Below are positions 5,420 through 8,316 of a stretch of DNA of 8,316 bases, in pieces. Origin of the DNA: Actinomycetota bacterium (GTDB lineage Bacteria; Actinomycetota; Actinomycetes; S36-B12; UBA10799). The notes beneath the pieces are model-generated. The model worked only from the letters and a program-made list of their open reading frames with translations, was not told where the DNA came from and did not search any database. The translations under genes and the position numbers were made by a program. Position 1 is the stretch's first letter, and every line of letters starts with the position of its first letter. The stretch spans positions 1 to 8,316 of the forward strand of contig JAUPKO010000107.1 in NCBI GenBank assembly GCA_030837395.1, written 5' to 3'.

Positions 5420-6463
5420 ATGGAACCCCTGCGCGTCGGCTTGGTGGGCTACGGAGTTGCCGGATCCGCCTTTCACGCCCCTCTGATCGCCACCACAGCC
5501 GGACTGCGACTGACGGCCATCGTCACCCGTGACCCAGCCCGGGCGGCGGCCGCGGCAGAGCGCTACCCGGGGGTTGAGGTCGTCGCCGACACCGACCAAT
5601 TGTGGTCGTTGGACCTGGACGCGGTGACCATCGCCTCGCCCAACCACACACACGTGCCGCTGGCGCTGGCGGCCCTCGCGGCAGGGCTCAACGTGGTGGT
5701 CGACAAGCCGCTCGCGACCTCCGTTGCCGAAGCCGAACGATTGATCGCGGCGGCGGCCGAGGCTGACCGCCTGCTCACGGTGTATTTCAACCGGCGCTGG
5801 GACGGTGACTTCCGCACCGTGGCGCAACTCGTCGACGACGGGGCGCTGGGCCGGGTCGCCCGGTTTGAGTCCCGGTTCGAGCGGTGGCGCCCGCAGGTGG
5901 CCAGTACGTGGAAGGAGACCGCCGGCGCCGGTCAGGGCGGGGGCATCTTGTACGACCTCGGCCCCCACTTGATCGACCAAGCGCTGCGGCTGTTCGGACC
6001 CGCCCGAACCGTCTATGCGGAGGTCGACACCACGCGGGCTGGAGGCACGAATCCCGACGACGTCTTCCTCGCGCTGACCCATGTCGGCGGGGTGCGCTCG
6101 CACCTGTTCATGAGTGCCGTCGCGGCCGACCTCGGGCCGAGGTTCCGGGTGCTCGGCACGGCCGGCGGCTATCGCGTGTTCGGCCTCGACGGGCAGGAGC
6201 CGGCCCTGCGTGCAGGCCTGATGCCCGACGACAGGTGGGGTGAGGTGCCCGAGGCCGACTGGGGCACACTCGTGGGCAGCGACGAGCCGCGTCCGGTGCC
6301 CAGCCTGCCGGGGGCGTACCCGGAGTTCTACCGCCTGTGGGAGGTCGCGGTGCGCCGCACCGGCCCCGTGCCGGTCGACCCGGTCGACGCCCTCACCGGC
6401 CTGCGCATCATCGAGGCCGCCGAGGTGTCCTCGCGCGATCTGAGGGTCATCTCGCTGGAGTAG
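5420..6463 (+). CDS. Gfo/Idh/MocA family NAD(P)-dependent oxidoreductase
   Basis: A 347-residue protein, normal for the family, which oxidises or reduces sugars, inositols and similar polyols in the cytoplasm. The Rossmann N-terminal domain opens with LRVGLVGYGVAGSAFHAPLI (residues 4-23; glycine motif at 10-15). It continues through IASPNHTHVPLALAALAAG (71-89) to VVDKPLA, with K96 the conserved EKP-type lysine. The C-terminal sheet domain includes VYFNRRWDGDF (121-131) and GGGILYDLGPHLIDQAL, whose D179 and H183 are the expected catalytic pair. The FHAPLI and NRRWDGDF features resemble the YdgJ/IolW-type scyllo-inositol dehydrogenase branch; that subgroup is a suggestion only. ATG 5420 has no recognisable Shine-Dalgarno, so a leaderless transcript is possible. 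The gene is divergent from the GMC oxidoreductase with at most 67 bases between starts, which must hold any shared promoter region. Confidence 0.9.
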   Translation: MEPLRVGLVGYGVAGSAFHAPLIATTAGLRLTAIVTRDPARAAAAAERYPGVEVVADTDQLWSLDLDAVTIASPNHTHVPLALAALAAGLNVVVDKPLATSVAEAERLIAAAAEADRLLTVYFNRRWDGDFRTVAQLVDDGALGRVARFESRFERWRPQVASTWKETAGAGQGGGILYDLGPHLIDQALRLFGPARTVYAEVDTTRAGGTNPDDVFLALTHVGGVRSHLFMSAVAADLGPRFRVLGTAGGYRVFGLDGQEPALRAGLMPDDRWGEVPEADWGTLVGSDEPRPVPSLPGAYPEFYRLWEVAVRRTGPVPVDPVDALTGLRIIEAAEVSSRDLRVISLE

Positions 6464-6498
6464 GGCGTGACCTGGTGGGCGCGGTGTGTGCCGCAGTC

Positions 6499-6518
6499 TG
6501 TCACCGGAATATGTGACA
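6499..6518. promoter_or_regulatory. Inverted repeat TGTCAC-N8-GTGACA, possible operator
   Basis: A perfect 6-bp inverted repeat with an 8-base spacer (CGGAATAT) lies in the 138-base gap before the delta-60-repeat gene. Half of it (GTGACA) recurs at 6586-6591, close to that gene's ribosome binding site. The centre-to-centre geometry of about 14 bases suits a dimeric transcription factor. The arms are not the TGTGA/TCACA of CRP-type regulators; they read in the opposite sense. A TAGCGT at 6550-6555 could be a -10 element, but no matching -35 was found. The rest of the gap shows no gene. Confidence 0.35.
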
Positions 6519-6590
6519 TCCCGGCCTGGCTTGTTGGAGGTCGGGGTTGTAGCGTGCCAAGCAGCGGGGCGGTGGCCGTTCCGGGGTGAC

Positions 6591-6595
6591 AGGGG
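6591..6595 (+). promoter_or_regulatory. Ribosome binding site deciding the GTG 6602 start
   Basis: AGGGG at 6591-6595 lies 6 bases before GTG 6602. An in-frame TGA at 6587-6589 excludes any start further upstream, and a signal peptide follows directly. Together these fix the start of the delta-60-repeat protein. Confidence 0.6.
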
Positions 6596-6601
6596 TGTGT
6601 T

Positions 6602-8316
6602 GTGAGCGTACGGGCTGGGTTCGGGGTAGGGCGTCGGGTGTGGTTGGTGCTGGCCGTGGTCGCCTCGGCGTTGATGTTCGCAGCGGGCCTGCTCGGGCTG
6701 CCACAAGGTGCCAGTCCGGCGGCCGCGGCACCGACCGGAACCGTGAAGGTCGACCCGACGTTCGCGCGGGTTCCGGGGGTCGACGGTCAGGTCTTCGCCG
6801 TCGTTCCCCTGGCCGGGGGCAAGACGCTGATCGGCGGCAAGTTCACCTTCGTCAACGGCACACCGCGCGCGGGCATCGCCCGGCTGAACGCGGACGGCTC
6901 GCTGGACGCCACGTTCAACCCCGGCAACGGCTTCACCGGTGGCCAGGGCGAGGTGCATGCGCTGGCCCTGCAGCCGGACGGCAAAGTCATCGCCGGCGGC
7001 AACTTCGACGCCTTCAACGGCGCCGCCCGCAAGGGCATCGCCCGCCTGCTGACATCCGGCGCGCTCGACACCACCTTCACAGTGGGCTCCGGCTTCGCAG
7101 TCGGCGACGCCTGGCGGAACAGGGACCGAGTCCAGGCAGTGGCGGTGCAGTCCGACGGCAAGGTCTTGGTTGGTGGGGCCTTCGACTCCTACAACGGCGT
7201 CGCGCGACGGTCCCTTGTGCGCTTGAACGCGAATGGGTCGCTGGATGCGCCCTACAATCCCACCCTTGAGGCTCAATACCTGGGCGTATCCGCCCAGGTA
7301 GACACGACGGTGGTCCAGCCAGATGGCAAGGTGTTCATCGGCGGCGTGTTTACCTTGGTCAACGGTGTGCGCCGTGCTGGACTGGCGAGACTCAACAGCA
7401 ACGGTTCGCTGGACCAGACCTTCACCCCCCCTTGGGACGGCGCGACCATCAAATCCGTCGCCCTCAGCCCAGACGGCAAGGTGGTGGTGGGTGCCAGCAG
7501 CGTGTGGTGGGGGAACGCGGATCAGAGCACCCGCCAAAGCAATGTGGTGCGTCTCAACTCCAATGGCACCCTTGACGGGTCATTCGACCATCGCGCCGGT
7601 ATCACCGGGTGGGTCACATCGGTGGCCCTGCAAGGCGACGGCAAGATGCTGGTCAGCGGCTACTTCACCAGTTTCGACGTCCCCTCCCCGTTGGGCTTCA
7701 CGAGCACCCCCCGCGACGGCATCGCACGCCTGAACACCAACGGCACCCTAGACCTCGGATTCAACCCCGGCACCGGGTTCCAGCAGGGTCGGGCCAATGC
7801 CGTCGCAGTCCGTTCGGACGGGGTGCTGATTGCCGGTGGCTACTTCTCCACCTACAACGGAGCGGGCCGACCCGCGGTCGCCTGGATCAATCCCAACGGT
7901 TCGGTGAACCCTGCCCGCACCATCGTCGGCGCGTCGACAGGTGTCGATGGGGATGTCAACACCATGGAGCAGCAGCCTGACGGCAAGGTTCTGATCGCCG
8001 GCGGCTTCACCACAGTCAACGGGGAGGCCCGCCCCGGCGTGGCCCGCCTCAACGCTGATGGAGCACTGGACGGCACCTTCATCCCCCCCGCCGGGGCGGA
8101 CGGCAGAACCGTGTCCGCCTTCGCTGTGCAACCCGACGGCAAAATCATCATCGGAGGCAACCTCACCCAAGTCGCCGGTATCGCCCGCAGCGGTGTCGCC
8201 CGCCTCAACCCCAACGGCACCCTGGACACCACCTTCAACCCCGGCACCGGCCTCCTCTCGGACAACCACGGCCAGCCCGTTCCCGGATTCGCCGCAGCCA
8301 TCCTCGTGCAACCCGA
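6602..8316 (+). CDS. Secreted delta-60-repeat (DUF5122) beta-propeller-type protein, 3' end cut by window
   Basis: An open frame of at least 571 residues running off the right edge. The start GTG 6602 gives a basic N terminus (R4, R11, R12), a hydrophobic core at 13-33 and a likely cleavage after PAAAA near residue 43, so the product is exported. From about residue 70 it is almost entirely delta-60 repeats, consensus QPDGKVLIGGxFTxxNGxxRxGIARLNxDGSLDxTFNPGxG. The PDGK aspartate or its equivalent falls at residues 72, 126, 185, 241, 291, 346, 406, 460 and 512; a tenth copy begins at the edge. A partial unit (VDPTFARVPG) precedes the first. Such repeats are expected to form bladed beta-propeller structures on secreted or surface proteins; the ligand or role is unknown. 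No anchor signal can be seen because the C terminus is missing. It has its own ribosome binding site and likely its own promoter. Confidence 0.9.
   Translation, partial: MSVRAGFGVGRRVWLVLAVVASALMFAAGLLGLPQGASPAAAAPTGTVKVDPTFARVPGVDGQVFAVVPLAGGKTLIGGKFTFVNGTPRAGIARLNADGSLDATFNPGNGFTGGQGEVHALALQPDGKVIAGGNFDAFNGAARKGIARLLTSGALDTTFTVGSGFAVGDAWRNRDRVQAVAVQSDGKVLVGGAFDSYNGVARRSLVRLNANGSLDAPYNPTLEAQYLGVSAQVDTTVVQPDGKVFIGGVFTLVNGVRRAGLARLNSNGSLDQTFTPPWDGATIKSVALSPDGKVVVGASSVWWGNADQSTRQSNVVRLNSNGTLDGSFDHRAGITGWVTSVALQGDGKMLVSGYFTSFDVPSPLGFTSTPRDGIARLNTNGTLDLGFNPGTGFQQGRANAVAVRSDGVLIAGGYFSTYNGAGRPAVAWINPNGSVNPARTIVGASTGVDGDVNTMEQQPDGKVLIAGGFTTVNGEARPGVARLNADGALDGTFIPPAGADGRTVSAFAVQPDGKIIIGGNLTQVAGIARSGVARLNPNGTLDTTFNPGTGLLSDNHGQPVPGFAAAILVQP
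6806..8316 (+). repeat. Delta-60 tandem repeat array, about nine complete units plus the start of a tenth
   Basis: Imperfect in-frame repeats of 50-60 codons. Distances between successive PDGK aspartate positions are 54, 59, 56, 50, 55, 60, 54, 52 and 60 codons. Copies are well diverged at DNA level, so the array is old. The best DNA match is between the ends of copies 6 (about 7727-7777) and 9 (about 8202-8252). Copy 1 has GGK instead of DGK. Copy 7 lacks the lysine (SDGVLIAGG). Copies 5 and 6 carry short insertions in the middle of the unit. Confidence 0.88.
7277..7300. repeat. Perfect 10-bp hairpin inside the delta-60 coding sequence
   Basis: TACCTGGGCG (7277-7286) and CGCCCAGGTA (7291-7300) are exact reverse complements around a TATC loop. 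It encodes the variable linker YLGVSAQV between repeats 3 and 4. The function, if any, is unknown. Confidence 0.7.

Noticed and set aside
6464..6601. Possible small gene or non-coding RNA between the Gfo/Idh/MocA and delta-60 genes.
   Set aside because: No open frame with a ribosome binding site and no clear terminator-like structure. Only the inverted repeat and the downstream ribosome binding site are supportable.
5411..7537. A 708-codon stop-free reading frame on the minus strand.
   Set aside because: It runs antisense through the whole Gfo/Idh/MocA gene, the gap after it and half of the delta-60 gene, all of which have clear family motifs. Its translation is low-complexity and rich in Arg, Gly and His with no recognisable domain. 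Long antisense frames are common in high-GC genomes.
6602..8316. The repeat array as a CRISPR or DNA-level tandem repeat.
   Set aside because: The units are in-frame protein repeats of 50-60 codons with heavily diverged DNA, not short identical repeats with unique spacers.

Overview
The window looks like chromosomal DNA of a high-GC actinomycete (Actinomycetota). This rests on the strong G/C third-position bias in every gene, GTG starts, tight gene packing, a lipoprotein with an Ala/Ser-rich linker, and a cholesterol-oxidase-like GMC flavoprotein of the actinobacterial type. I cannot name a genus. No phage, IS element, CRISPR array, tRNA or rRNA is visible.

Layout, left to right. (1) Positions 2-1332 hold the tail of an acyl-CoA synthetase and an octopine/nopaline-dehydrogenase-family enzyme, overlapping at ATGA and probably translationally coupled. 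(2) Positions 1364-2797 hold a histidine-bearing membrane protein and then a PCu(A)C-type copper-chaperone lipoprotein with a perfect H-X10-M-X21-H-X-M motif. The 183-base gap between them carries a CsoR-operator-like inverted repeat, so this looks like a small copper-handling locus. A strong hairpin terminator follows it. (3) Positions 2921-3832 hold a crotonase-fold (enoyl-CoA hydratase/isomerase) protein with both catalytic glutamates but an unusual first oxyanion-hole segment. (4) Positions 3829-5352, on the minus strand, hold a GMC/cholesterol-oxidase-like FAD oxidoreductase with a ferredoxin-type four-cysteine cluster. Its stop codon overlaps the stop of the crotonase gene inside one CTAG. 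(5) Positions 5420-6463, plus strand and divergent from the GMC gene, hold a Gfo/Idh/MocA NAD(P)-dependent oxidoreductase. (6) From 6602 to the right edge runs a secreted delta-60-repeat (predicted beta-propeller) protein. It starts at a GTG, has a signal peptide and about nine complete repeats, and is cut by the window end.

Functionally, the acyl-CoA ligase, crotonase and GMC oxidoreductase fit lipid or sterol-type catabolism. The opine-dehydrogenase-like and Gfo/Idh/MocA enzymes are further NAD(P)-linked oxidoreductases with unknown substrates. The copper pair is a separate metal-homeostasis unit. I see no clearly undescribed system. The best leads are the opine-dehydrogenase/CoA-ligase pair, the copper operator and its small membrane protein, the multi-segment terminator, the four-cysteine GMC enzyme, and the delta-60 protein with a perfect hairpin inside its coding sequence.
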